From positions 7,455,001 to 7,519,000 of the forward strand of contig JAITYX010000016.1 in the NCBI GenBank assembly GCA_021018815.1: a DNA stretch of 64,000 bases. Reading direction: 5' to 3'. The translations under genes were made by a program, and so were the position numbers. The notes under the pieces were generated by a model, which was not told the DNA's origin, made no database searches, and saw only the letters and a list, made by a program, of their open reading frames with translations. Shown here piece after piece: positions 1-11,889 of the stretch. Source of the DNA: Talinum fruticosum. Taxonomy: Eukaryota > Streptophyta > Magnoliopsida > Caryophyllales > Talinaceae. Each line of letters starts with the position of its first letter. Within the stretch, counting starts at the first letter, position 1.

Positions 1-103
1 TGGTCTGTGGAAGGGGCCAAAGTGGGGCTGGTGGTCAGCTGCAGGGAGGAGAGAGAAATGCTGAGATTTAGTGTTTTAGGACAATTTTTGCTGCTAAACA
101 GTC

Positions 104-112
104 CTATTTATA
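104..112 (-). promoter_or_regulatory. Possible TATA box for a leftward gene beyond the window
   Basis: The minus strand reads TATAAATAG here, about 30 bases before a short stretch with a purine/pyrimidine-biased 5' UTR look (bases 1-80). This could be the core promoter of a minus-strand gene whose body lies left of base 1. No coding sequence of that gene can be identified inside the window, and TATA-like strings are common in AT-rich DNA. Confidence 0.3.
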
Positions 113-2639
113 CTGAATTCTGATGATTATCCGCATGATCAAGCTGGCATGGGTTGGTTTTTTGTTTTTGACAGATGGTAATTATACATGTTAAGCCAAG
201 ACTTGTCAATTGTTAAGCAATGCTTGGTGTGATTTGTGGTGTCCAAGCCCTATTTGACCCCAAAAAAATCATAATTTATCTTTATTATTTTTATTAATTA
301 TTAACACTAATCTCTCTCAGCTGCCTACTTTCTAATATTATTATTATTATTTTTATTATTTTTCTCATAATTATTATATATTTTCTTTGTTAATATAAAT
401 TTTATCCTTGCTTTGGTTTTATTAAATAAAATTTGGCTAAGCTTATTAGTAGCAACGTTAGAAGCTTATGTACTAAAAAAAAAATGTTCAATTTGTATGA
501 ATATATTTATATACACATATATGTGTATGAATAGCTATATAAAAATATTTATAAAAATTGGATTTATATTAAATATTTATACTTGGAGGAATTGGGTATG
601 GATTATAAGCATAAATAACATTTGGGAGTTGATACTTTTTGAATTATATTATAAATATTGGTCATCTATCGTCGCCGTTTACGTTTGGATCCTGCAAAAA
701 TAAATTTGATACACATATAGATATATAACATAATATGAAAATATCTTGAAATTGAAATGTACGTGCTCCTTATTATTGATGGATTATGTTAATACGTTAT
801 ATTTAGGGACGGGGTGTTACAATATGTATGATCAGATTAAGAAAAATACGTACAATTAATTAGTTTCTGATGTCATGGAACTCTCAACCCTGAGGGGAAG
901 AATAAAAGGAAAGAACTACCGACATGGTTATATATATGACGAATACACCAATGTTGAAACAAGATACTGCAATTTTTTAATGCACCGATTGTTGTAACAC
1001 TTGAATAAAATGGACATTACAATTGTGAATAACTTTCTTTACGATTTATTTCAACATTGAAAATAGTATTAGGGATAAAACGATGCAAGAAACACACACT
1101 TATGTATTACAAGTGAGTTCTAAAATACAAATTTATTAACGAAATACAAAACTAAAATATATTACCTCTCAATTGCCAATCCACCTATAAACATGCACTT
1201 GCATATGCATTACAAATGACCTTCTAGTCCGTACGTTAGTCATAGTCCAATCCATCAAGCTTAATAAAGCTAAAAAATATCCCTTCTATTCATTCATCCA
1301 ATGTGTGACAAAAGTCTCTACATCTTCCTACATTCTTGAAAATACTTCTATTAGGGTTGGATTCAATAGGCACCAGAAGCGAAAAGATAATTTGATTTAA
1401 TAGTAGGGAAGTTCATAAATTGGCAATCAATAAGGTAATGGGTAGATAAAGTTTATGTGAAAAATTCAAATCAGGAAAAGCAACAATATAATTCACTATA
1501 ATATAATAAATGAGTACAAAGTACAATCTTCAAAGTGATGTGTTCTATTAAATCAAAATAAAGAGAAAAAAACTCTCAAATACTCTCTCAATCTAGGTAT
1601 ATGGAATAAAAATAATAACCCTCTGAATATAAGTATGTGAAATAGGAAGAATAACCCGGGTGGTGGCAAGAGGCACAAATTGGTTATGTCGAGCGCCACT
1701 GCACTTTCTAACTATGTATATATAAAACCTCTAAGAAACCCTAAAGGTGCTTCTAGTCACAATCAACTACTTGAAATTCGAGATGAAATCTTTCAAAAAG
1801 AAAAGATAATATTTCCGTAATGGAATTGGAATAAAACCCAACAACTTCAACATTAATTCGTAAATTTAATATTTGTATTTTATGTGATTGTTCAACACTA
1901 ATTTTTGGCAGATACAATAAGAAGAGATATTTAAAATAATTAAAAAAAAGTGTAAAATCAAGCACAAAAAATGTGTTGTAGATATAAGTCATTTTCAAAC
2001 CATATGAAAATGACTTAAAGAGTGAGAAGTTGCATTGTGTTTATCAAATTATGCCGATGAAAGCAATAAGAAAAATCAAAAGTTTCCAAGTAGGCAAGCA
2101 CTTGGGAGTGTATTGGATAAACCCTTTTCCTCAATGTCCCCATTTTCAAGTGCACCTTCCTTTGATTTAGACAGGAATTGTCAAGCCAAAATTACTGTAA
2201 TTTTCTTCTTAAATATTTCAAATGGTTTTCCTTTTTTATTTTTATTAGGTAGGTAAGCCCACCCATACATATTCATGCTGTAAAAATCTCAACCGATGCA
2301 TCTCCCTATTTTAATATCAAGGATCTAGAATTATTTTTTAAAATTAAAAAAATATCCATAAATCAAAATCCCATAGAATCTCTTTATCTTTATCCCCAAA
2401 AATTCCAATTATTGCCAATGAAGAAGCCAAAATATGGATGCCACCAAACCTTGATTTCATCACCACACACCCAAGAAGATGAAGAATATATCCATATTCA
2501 TGTCATCCCAACTCAGAATTTTCCTTCCTCCATTATTGAATTCCTGTACTCATTGTGTTGTACGACCACACTTATTTTGCCATAAATATGTGTGGCCACA
2601 TATGGGGAAGGGGAAAAGGAGAGAGCATCCACTTCCTTT

Positions 2640-2995
2640 TAACTGTAAATAACAGCCATAAATTATATGTAACTGTAAAATAGTTGTAAAAAATTATAAA
2701 CAGATGTAAGTTATAAGTAAAAGTAATATATACAGTAAAAAAAATTTGGTATGAGAAGTACTAATTTATTCACCTTTAATAGGTCATCCAACATCTACAA
2801 TACATTTTTGAATAAACCGATATCAAAAATACAATTAAGCCATAAACATAGGTCATGCCTTTTTACCTACAAATACCAGTTATTATAAGCTCGAAAGAGT
2901 TGTAAGAAATTATAAGTATTTGTAAAGAACTATAAGCATTTATAAGCAAGTCATAAAAAATCGTAAACTACAAGTTAAAAGTAAATTTTAAAGTA
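2640..2995. repeat. Degenerate short-period repeat (GTAA / ATAAG words)
   Basis: The stretch is built from imperfect 10-13 base words such as TTATAAG, TTGTAA and ATTGTAA-like units, recurring with variable spacing. The reverse-complement word set (TTACAA, CTTATAA, TTTTACA) fills 16650-17070, so this looks like one repeat family present in two orientations. No terminal repeats or target duplications were recognised. Confidence 0.4.
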
Positions 2996-3531
2996 AATAC
3001 ATGGTCAATAATATTGAATTAAACATATGAGAGTTTGAAAAATTCAGGACGACTTTTTTTTCTTTTGTAAAAAATATGTTTTGTTAAACTTGAAATTCAA
3101 AAGCAACAATGATGACGATTTTGGTGAAATTCTTTAATGGAAACATGTGAAGGATGAAGTTGCCAGATTACTTGGCTGTAACAAAGTGTCCCAGAATAAA
3201 TTAGTGCAACATTTTCTCCAATCTAATCGCTTTTGACTCAGCAAACACCATGCATAACACTCAATTATATTGTAATTTACTTGATAAAGACGATTAAATG
3301 AGGACAATTTAATCATCTCTCACTTTGATTAAACAAAACTCGACTATAATCAACTTGATTTTGTACTTGATTCTTGACGTAAACACATATTTCAATATAA
3401 AATCTTGTTTTCTCAACACCCAATCGCAATATTTCTTGCTTATCCCAAGTCAAAAGGTTCATTGAATTTAATCTCCGTTTCACAATAACATTGGAAAGTA
3501 ATGTTTAGCATATCGTTTGAAAAATCCTTAC

Positions 3532-3586
3532 ACTTGGGCTTATCAACATCCAAATATACCACTTGGGCTTATCAACATCCAAATCA
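3532..3586. repeat. Short tandem duplication, about 28-bp unit
   Basis: The string CACTTGGGCTTATCAACATC followed by CAAAT occurs twice in immediate succession, separated by a few bases. It is a local tandem duplication of no evident function. Confidence 0.7.
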
Positions 3587-4095
3587 TTATATGCTACTGA
3601 ACACAATTTATCGATTACTGAAACAGGTTAAATAATACTATAACCCAGAAAAGAATCTAAGTAAATAACAAAAGCCTTGCTTCCACTTTCATATAAATTT
3701 CAAATTGAGTGTATATACATCATAAGTTACAAAAGGTGATGCCACTTCCATGGCTCTATACAAATTCTCCAACGGTTGACCGAAGTTGCTTCTCCCTTAC
3801 AATCCTCTCATATAGTACAAGAAAGGGAAAAAGAAAATTCAAAAAGAAAAAAAAGAGCCAAACCTCTGCTTCTTCTCATCCTTCTCTCACTTTCTGATCA
3901 TCAAGTTAATTACAGGCTCCAATAGTTATAGAACCACATCCTATATACAATACAATGACAAGACCAATATCTCTTAATTGATATTCTACAAAAAAATTTC
4001 TCAAAATCAAGACTCGTATTAAGTTTTGCTGCAATTGTGTGATCGATGGCGGCTTCAGCTGGTATGTATGTATATGTACAGTTTCTAATGAATTT

Positions 4096-5146
4096 TTAAG
4101 CCACAGCAGTGATACCCGAGTTCTGGCGATCCCTGCCGAGGCAATCAAAACCTTCTACTCTAACAGTGGCTGGCTTGAGGCCGAATTTCATCCGAGCACC
4201 ACCTGATTTCATTGCAGATGGGGACAGAGATGGTGATGCTGAACTAGAGGGGGAAGCGAGTTGTAGAGTCGACAAAGGGGATAGTTTTTCATCCCCAAAG
4301 TTAGCGTCGTGGATTAATGGGTTAGAAACTCTGCTAGGTGGAGTACCACAAAAAATGGGGGTGATGATGCGATCTCTCTTGATGAGAGTTCTTCTCCATA
4401 ACCCTCCTGCACAACCAACAAACGCAGTCCCTGAATATCAGCACCATCTCCCTTGAAGAACAGTTTGCCTGAATTTATCAATATGTATATACGTACATCC
4501 ACGCACATGGAAAGCAAAAAACATCTACAATCTAAGAAAGATTCATCCAATATTGTTAAAGAGTAAGCAGCAGAAGCTTCACATAAGTCAATTTCATAAG
4601 CATGAATCCATTATGATTCATGGCTACGACATGCTATTTTAACAAAATTTCTACCTTTACCCTTTTTTATATATCGGGACTCAACCAAAAGGCTAAATCA
4701 CTAATTTCTTCAGCCCAATAGGGACAGAAGGGGGAATTTCAACTTAGAAAACTAATCATAAAGATTACAAAAAAAAAGGGGGAAAGAAGTTACCTTCATA
4801 AGAATTATGTCTAGGAGCTCTGCCCCTGCTTTTGAATCACATATCTCAGCTGGCTCGCTACTGCAAAACCCATAAAAAACAAAAAAAAACAAGTGTGAGC
4901 CCAGATCACAATCAATCAAACCCAGATTAAAACAGGCAAAAAATGAACAAGGGCAATCAATCGTTACCTTCTTTGCCATCTGAGAGACATGGTGAGGTCG
5001 CTGCCCAAGAACCCATACCCCAGCCGCCGAGGCTTGGGGCAAACAACAGGACCTCTCCTATCAGAGGAGTGAGAAACTGCAACATGCCCACCCATCTCTT
5101 CACAGCCCACCACCAAACCGCTCTGCTGAATATCCCACCGATTCAT
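4096..5146 (-). CDS. Plant-conserved protein of unknown function (about 185 aa, one apparent frame break)
   Basis: Three coding exons can be joined: 5146-4968, 4860-4794 and 4406-4096, with GT-AG introns. The product has an N-terminal stretch with VSHSSD and CPKPRRLG, a middle CDSKAGAELLDIILMK, and a C-terminus containing SNPLIHDANFGDEKLSP and VRVEGFDCLGRDRQNS. This combination matches my memory of an uncharacterised eudicot family; no function is known to me. In exon 3 the frame reading SSPPFF must shift by one base at the A6 run (4350-4355) to reach CGTPPSRVSNP; with one more base the exon becomes exactly 104 codons. A 5' UTR intron probably runs from about 5585 to about 5198. From memory the Arabidopsis relatives At5g16110 and At3g02555 neighbour eS7 genes, as this gene does. 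Structure fairly sure, function unknown. Confidence 0.7.
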
Positions 5147-5562
5147 CTCTTCTTTTCTTTTTTCTTATTTTTCAATTGATACCCAGGAGAACCCCTATTG
5201 AAACAGAAGCGGAGGGGGGACGAAATCAGACAGACATATAAGAAAATTTAAAAAAATCAATTAAAAGGCAGCTATGAAACTCTCCAGCTAGAGAGAGCAA
5301 CTACAAATTTACAACTGCAACTAGATCTGAGAGAAAAATCTAAAGAACGAACTTTTTCTTTAAAAAATGGAAATCAAGACTCATCCAACTTTAGATCTGA
5401 TTTATAAAAACAAATTCACAGTTGAATCTAAAGGGAACCTATAAGTGCAAAACTAATTTTTCAAAGAAGAAAAATCGGATCGAAAACAGTAACTTCTCGG
5501 AGCTCAGATCGGAGCTCAAACACAGAGCGAAATCAAGCACGGGAACATCGAAATCGAGTTAA

Positions 5563-5581
5563 GAGAGAGAGAGAGAGAGAA
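5563..5581 (-). repeat. Short (GA)n in the 5' leader of the unknown gene
   Basis: A run of GA dinucleotides sits beside the probable splice donor of the 5' UTR intron at about 5585. On the transcribed strand this is a CT-rich tract, common in plant leaders. Confidence 0.6.
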
Positions 5582-8500
5582 AGTACCTGTAACCCAAAAA
5601 AATCCACCGGTGAAACGGAAGAGAGGAGGGTTGGAAAATCGTTGAAGAAAGGGCGAAAATGAGAAATTAGCGGCGGAGATTGATTTATAGAAGGTAGGAG
5701 GAAGAAGTGAGTTAGTCTACGAATACGACGTCGTAAAATTATATTATGTGGTTCAACGACGTCGTTTTCCTGCGGAGGGTTTCCTGTTCAGCTACGTCGC
5801 CGACATGCCTTCACGATGTGGCCTTGAAAACAAAATAAAGATTTCTTTTTGTTTCCATTGACAGGAAAATAAATTAAAAAAATAATAATAAACTTAGGGG
5901 AAGAGAAGAGTTAGAGAAGAAATGTTTGCGGGATTTGAGAAAAAGTCATGTGTTTATTGAATTATTGTTAATGGTAGGGAGGAAATTGGGAATGGTATTG
6001 GCGCCTATGCCTGTAGCCGTTGAATCAAATTAAAAAATACTACATATATATATTTCTTTATCCAATGAAAAAATAATATATATTTTTCTACATTTTCAAG
6101 GATGATTTGTTTGAAAATTACTTTGTTCTTGTAGCATATATACAGGATGATATGACATCATTGTCGTAGAAATAAAATATTTAGACTCGTTCTTTTCAAT
6201 TGTTATAAAGTGTTTATTATTATTAATATATTATATCAATTAGTGGTAAGTAATATTAATAAATATTTATTGGTTTTAATTAGTATTTATTAATATTTAA
6301 TTATTTTAACACTAATTAATACTTATTAATATAAATCAGTACTCGTTAAATATACAATTAACGTAAATTAAAAAGCCTTTATATGATTTTATTATTTTAA
6401 ATTAGATTATGATGAATTATGACAAAATAAGGGGATAGAATTGCTATTAAAAAAGGGTGTAGTTGTAAGTAAAGTTGTAATTATTTTAAATAGATAAAAG
6501 TACGTTTGATGTACAATCTACTTGTAAATGTTTAAGAAATATGTGCAATGTCAATGAACAATGTGCTATTGTAGTATTAAACTTGTTTTTATTACTTAGC
6601 TAATTATATTTCAAAGATTACTGTTGTAAATTTGCACATATATGTTAATAATAATTGTTGTAGATTTGTTTTTTGGTATGAAACGAGGGGTTAGCCTCTA
6701 AAATATATTAATAGTTTTATGCATGAATCGAGGCAAAGATACATCAATATTATCTTAAAGAGAGTATAATTTAGGGAACTCGGAGAATTACATTAAGAGA
6801 TAAAAGAGGGAGGCTTGTTCAATCCCGATAGTAGCAAAGTGGTTCGTTGATTTATTGAATTTCCTGTAATATTGATTTAATTAGAGCGACTTGTCATAAC
6901 GATAACATTAACTAAATCTTAGCATTCCCAAACAATGAGATGAGATAATAAGGTTAATGGAGTTTTCAGGGTTCGTAAATCTTCTATAAGACCACTTGAT
7001 CTAGTCAATCTTAACGAGAATTTTTTAAAACCTAATCCCGAACAACTTTAAACGCTTTTAAGAAGGCTAAGTGTTCAGCCATGACCCAAGTACCATTCAA
7101 TGCTAGTAGTTATGAATTATTGAAAAATGTACCATAAATAGTACATATATATTGAGTGTATTGACTGTAAAAATATTACCCAAATATTCGTACTTAGTAG
7201 ATTTAAAGACAGTAAATTTACAGTTTCATTTCCAATTTTTGTTTTTTAATGTAGTTGGCAAGCTATTAAAGGACAAGCAGGAAATTCATTATAGGTATAC
7301 CTTTGATAAGTCATGCTCATATATAGGTATACTTCACTTGTTAAACGACATAAAATAATTAATGTTAATACAGTTCTTCCAAGTTCCTAAGACAAAAACC
7401 ATACGAAAAGAATTTTTTTAATTGTACGATTATTTAAAATGTATTAATATATAGATAAAAATCGATAAATTTAGACTTGAATTAATCATTGTTCAGTTTT
7501 TTTATGGTTAGAGAGTCATTCAAAAATTATATCAAGTCAGAATACGAAGGGTGAGGAACCACGTTTCATTGTGCAAAACAAGCCTTGAGCGAGCATTCCA
7601 ATTACAGAACTATCGGAAAGAGTACTTGGGAGTTATGATAGATAGTCATGAGAGTTACGATTTAACACCGTTTCATTTACCTGTTTGCTAAACAAATTAA
7701 AGAAAAGAATTTCTAAATAAATTTTAAAAAACTACAGTATAATCTCGAGACATTAAACAAAATTTGACAGGAATTTTATTTCTTTAAAAGGGGATTGAGA
7801 ACCATGTGTATGTGAGCATTAGCCAAGGAACTTTTCTGTGTTGAATCTGATTCTAAAAGACTATGAAGAGGCAAGGCTGATACATCTTGTTTTCTTGTTT
7901 ACGGATTTAAGTAGAACACATTGTTATAATCACAATTGAAGCTCCGAACAACGAAAGTCCAAATGCCTCCACAAAACAACAATATGAATGACGACATAAA
8001 AAAACAACAAACAAAACAAATACTACAGCAATCCACGCAGTACACAGTGAAACTTCATTGCATGCATAATAAAATACAAACAACACAATAAAACTCAACA
8101 GTGGACAGACACAAATAGCATACATTTTGAAAAAGCCTGCAAAATCAACACACCGGTAATAAATATGAATTATATCATAGTTTCCATCTTAGACTCGATT
8201 ATTATATATGATGGTTTATTTTTTAAAAAATTAGACTCCATTGTTAGAGTTAAAAAAAACATATTTTATTAACTTTATATTCATTTTTTATTTGTTGTCA
8301 TTGGATTTATGACTAACAAAATAGATAAAACAGAGAGTTAATAAATTAAAATTAATTATCAATGAGTTTTAGTTTAGTGATCAAGAACGAGATTATCGGT
8401 ATATTAAATCCTAAGTTTGATGTATCCTGCCTCATTATCTTTTACTACATCCTATAGCTCTTCCGAACATAAAATTAATTGAAATTCACTACATATGAAA

Positions 8501-8784
8501 TTATCTCGTAATTGATTTTCAAACCTTTTTTGACATTTGAGTATGTACGTCATTAATAACCCCAACAATTTATAAAAGAGAAAAAAAGTAGTGGATATAA
8601 AATTAGGATTGAGCGAGAAAAAAAAAAACAGAACATTCTTCTAATAATTTTTTTTATGGAATCTTTATGGGCCAGTTATAACAATATTTATGTTAAATGG
8701 ATAATCAGAGATAATAAAGTAACAATGAAGCATATGCATTTGATCATTTTTCGGTATATCTTTTAGAAAATAATAATAGATAAA

Positions 8785-9262
8785 GGCTCTGTTTGGCAAT
8801 TAACTGTTAGCTTTTTGTATTAGTTGCTTGACTTAACTGTTTATTTTTGATAATATGTTTGACATTTATGTGATAAAATTATTTATTTATTATGATAGAC
8901 TAAATTACTTGTTAAAATGTAAAAAATATTAAAATAAAAAAATTGACTTAAATATTCATAATCATCCTCTACTATTGTTCCAAAAGTGAAAAAATATGAA
9001 TTTAAAAATCTTATACGTAAGCATAATTTCAATAGCAATTAGCATAATTTCACCAAAATGTGGAGGGTAATATAGAAATTTCAAGTATTAGTTACAATAA
9101 ACTCTTCCAAAAAGTTGTTCTAAAGAGTTATTTGTAAAATAGCTTTTTGAGTTAAATTTTTTTCTAAAAAGCTCTTTATCAAAGAGTCTAATTAGTTTTT
9201 GATCCAATCAAACAGTCTAAACGAGCTTTTTGGAGATAAAATGTTATTTGTCAAACACCCCC
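8785..9262. mobile_element. hAT-like MITE
   Basis: The left end reads GGCTCTGTTTGGCAATTAAC and the right end, reverse-complemented, reads GGGGGTGTTTGACAAATAAC. This is an imperfect terminal inverted repeat of the TGTTTGGCAA type typical of small plant hAT-derived MITEs. The interior is AT-rich with many AGCTTTTT/AAAAAGCT words and no coding capacity. A clean 8-bp target duplication is not evident, so the insertion is probably old. Confidence 0.6.
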
Positions 9263-9323
9263 AAAATAAAAATATTCAATGGCCATATAAACTCAATATG
9301 ATGAACAAAAACTAATTCAAGTA

Positions 9324-9630
9324 GTGGCAGAGGCGAAGGCGGCTCTGTTAGGGCTCAAGCTTGCTCACCTTTTTGGATTCGGAGAAAATCATTATGGAAT
9401 CAAATGGTTTGGTTCTGTTTACTAGGATAAATTCTATTATTTTATTATTATGCGATTTTGGCCACTTAGTAGTTTTGAGTAGGGGTTTGGAGGAATGTTT
9501 TGGCTCACTCACTTGCTAGACTTAACTAGGTAGAGTTGCAACTGATTTGGGTGGGAGTTTACTCTAGCCAATTAGCGTAGTTATTGCTGATTTGCCATCA
9601 ATGAATTAACTTTGCTATTGACCCTAAAAA
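9324..9630 (+). pseudogene. LINE-type RNase H-like (RVT_3) fragment, decayed
   Basis: Translation gives AEAKAALLGLKLAHLFGF, then, after a one-base shift, EKIIMESNGLVLFTRINSI and a stretch ending near ADLPSMN. This is the RNase H-like domain commonly found at the end of plant non-LTR retrotransposons and in stand-alone RVT_3 proteins. Frameshifts and internal stops show that it is dead, and no reverse transcriptase domain precedes it, so only the 3' end of an element is present. Confidence 0.65.
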
Positions 9631-10282
9631 AACTAATTTAAGTAAGAAATAATAACTTTTTAAAATCTATAAATACATATACACCGATAGAAATCTATCT
9701 CACTTGTAACTAACCTTAAATTATTTTTTTATCAAAAAAATATATTAAATTTATTAAATTTAACTAAAGAAAATGGTTTGATGAACTTATACTAAAAACT
9801 CGAGTCTAAAAATTCAATGGCATAATATAAATTAGAGACGAAGAATTTAATTTTTTTACTGAAAGATAATTTAAATTTTTTTAGAAAGAGGCTATAAAAT
9901 AAAAATAAATTTTTAAAAATAAAAAATAAAAAATTATATATAATAATTTAAATTTATGATTATAATTTGTAAGAGGTTAACAGAGAGGGTCGGAACAAGC
10001 TAAAAGTCATAAATGCTGAATCGGCACGTGGTCGGAAAATCTAAGCATGTGGAGTCCCACTCCCACACGGCCATTCTGCAATATAGGCCGCATGTATATT
10101 TCTCAGTTTTGGAGAATTTCATTTGGAAAATGTTTATTTCCACAAACCTCCATTTATTTGTTTTTTCCAAAGCCAATATTGTGCCGCTACGTCGGTCGGT
10201 TCATGATTTGAGAACAACGAGGGGTTTTTGTATCATTATTAATTAGTGCTCTTTCTCTTTCGTCATTTTTAATTTTAATTTG

Positions 10283-10284
<2 letters not shown>

Positions 10285-10350
<66 letters not shown>
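10285..10350. repeat. (AT)n microsatellite
   Basis: An almost perfect AT dinucleotide run of roughly 33 units. Length is likely polymorphic, and assembly length here may be unreliable. Confidence 0.95.
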
Positions 10351-10353
<3 letters not shown>

Positions 10354-11685
10354 AAGGAATTAAAAGGATTAACTAGAGCTCCCCATAAAATAAATAAATT
10401 AAAATATTAATTAATAAATAATAAATTTAGTAGAAATAATGTAACATAATTTTTTTAATTGACAGCAAAAGGGTATTAGTTCAAGATATTATATCTGTAA
10501 CTAATAATTATGAATTGTAGAAGTAATTTTATTGTTTGTGGTTGGACACATACAAGGGACGGAAATTTGACGGCCTATCTAACTAGATTTATTTCCTCTG
10601 GGTCAGAGTAGGTTTAACTGGGGTTATGCCAATGACCAAATACCACTTATATATTAATTGATGCGTTATATATAAAGTAAATAGTCCGCTTTCCCTTAAA
10701 AAAAAAACACTGACACCTATGAAAAAAATTTTACTAGAATAAAACTATCCAAATTCTTCAAATCTTGGGTTCAGGTTCCTAAGCTCCGTCCAAATCTTGG
10801 CTACATGGACACTTTTTTTGTTTTGTCACTTCATTTGTCAACATCCTTGGACTTGCACAACATAATTCAATTGAAAATATTGACACGTTCGCAAGGGTAT
10901 AATTCCTGGACATAAATATTTAAAGTAAAAGTCATCTTAATAATTATGTTTTTATATATTTCTATTTATTGGGATAAAATTACTATCATTTTAGCTAAAA
11001 CTTTGTGAAGTTTAATGATATCTAGATTGACTCCATTATACTTAATTGTGTTGAATTTGTGAACCTCATGTAGGCTTGGCTTGTCTAATTCCATACTACC
11101 TGGAAAGACCTTTGTAATTACAAGGCTCAATTTTAAATATCAGTATTTCCACTGCTTCTTTATTCATTGTTTAAATTTAAAATTTGTCTAAACAGTTTGA
11201 TAGTATAAGTTTATTTTTGTTATTTACGTAATCGAAACTAAAACCGTCACTATTATTTATAGTCATATAAATATTTACCCGATGTCGAAGTCAACCAACT
11301 TCGAATTGACTCTAGTTGCTCGAGAACCGTGTGCAACCTGGTTAATAACCAAAATAAAGGTGATTAATTTGATGGGGTGTCAATGCCTGATTGGGGAAAC
11401 GAACAAGGCAGCCAACTGGAAAATTGACCCTCGACCTACCACCAGCACTCCTCTTCCTCATCATCTAGGGATCAATCTCTCTCTAAATCCCTCACGCATT
11501 TCAAGACTGCGACATGGACATCCCCACCACCACCCACCCTGACCCGACCCGATCCCAACCCGAATCCGTCTCTCAAACTTCAAATCAGAAATCAATATTT
11601 GACTCGTCTCTTGTTTTTCCTTTTCTTTTCTCACATTGCGTTGAAATGCGGAAAAGTCCAAGTCCAACCCCACTTGGCGTCTGTA

Positions 11686-11695
11686 TATATAAATA
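11686..11695 (+). promoter_or_regulatory. TATA box of the hydrolase gene
   Basis: TATATAAATA lies about 195 bases before the start codon at 11890 and is followed by a C/T-rich stretch suited to a transcription start near 11720. The leader between it and the start codon is purine-rich (AGAAGAAGA words) in its last 40 bases. Confidence 0.55.
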
Positions 11696-11889
11696 CACCC
11701 CCACCCTCCATCGTCCTTTCCTTCCCTCCTCACCATTTCAAAATTTTAATTTTTAATTAATACTAATTTTGATTGGACGCTCTGATTAGAGGACAAGGCA
11801 AGCACAATTGGCGGCTCGATTCCAGATTCCTTTCCACTCGGAGGAGAAAGAAAGCTCTAGAAGAAGAAGAAAAAGAAGACGAAGAAGCC

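Larger units (their letters stand above)
113..4095. other. Intergenic, AT-rich, no gene seen
   Basis: About 4 kb without a convincing coding region; the short open frames show no recognisable family and no codon structure. It contains a degenerate GTAA/TTATAAG-rich repeat at roughly 2640-2995 and a short tandem duplication of CACTTGGGCTTATCAACATC at about 3532-3586. Bases 3700-4095 probably include the 3' UTR of the minus-strand gene that follows. Confidence 0.6.
5690..11670. other. Intergenic, transposon remnants, no gene seen
   Basis: Six kilobases of AT-rich DNA between divergently transcribed genes. I recognise a hAT-like MITE (8785-9262), a decayed RNase H fragment of a LINE-type element (9324-9630) and an (AT)n tract (about 10285-10350). 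The remaining short open frames lack family features. The right end (about 11450-11680) is C-rich on the plus strand and likely promoter DNA of the hydrolase gene. Confidence 0.6.

Noticed and set aside
4109..4456. 115-codon plus-strand frame at 4.1 kb
   Set aside because: It is the reverse of exon 3 of the minus-strand gene, whose protein has the conserved motifs and splice sites.
11282..11756. Overlapping open frames upstream of the hydrolase gene
   Set aside because: C-rich promoter and leader DNA with frames open on both strands; no conserved protein seen.
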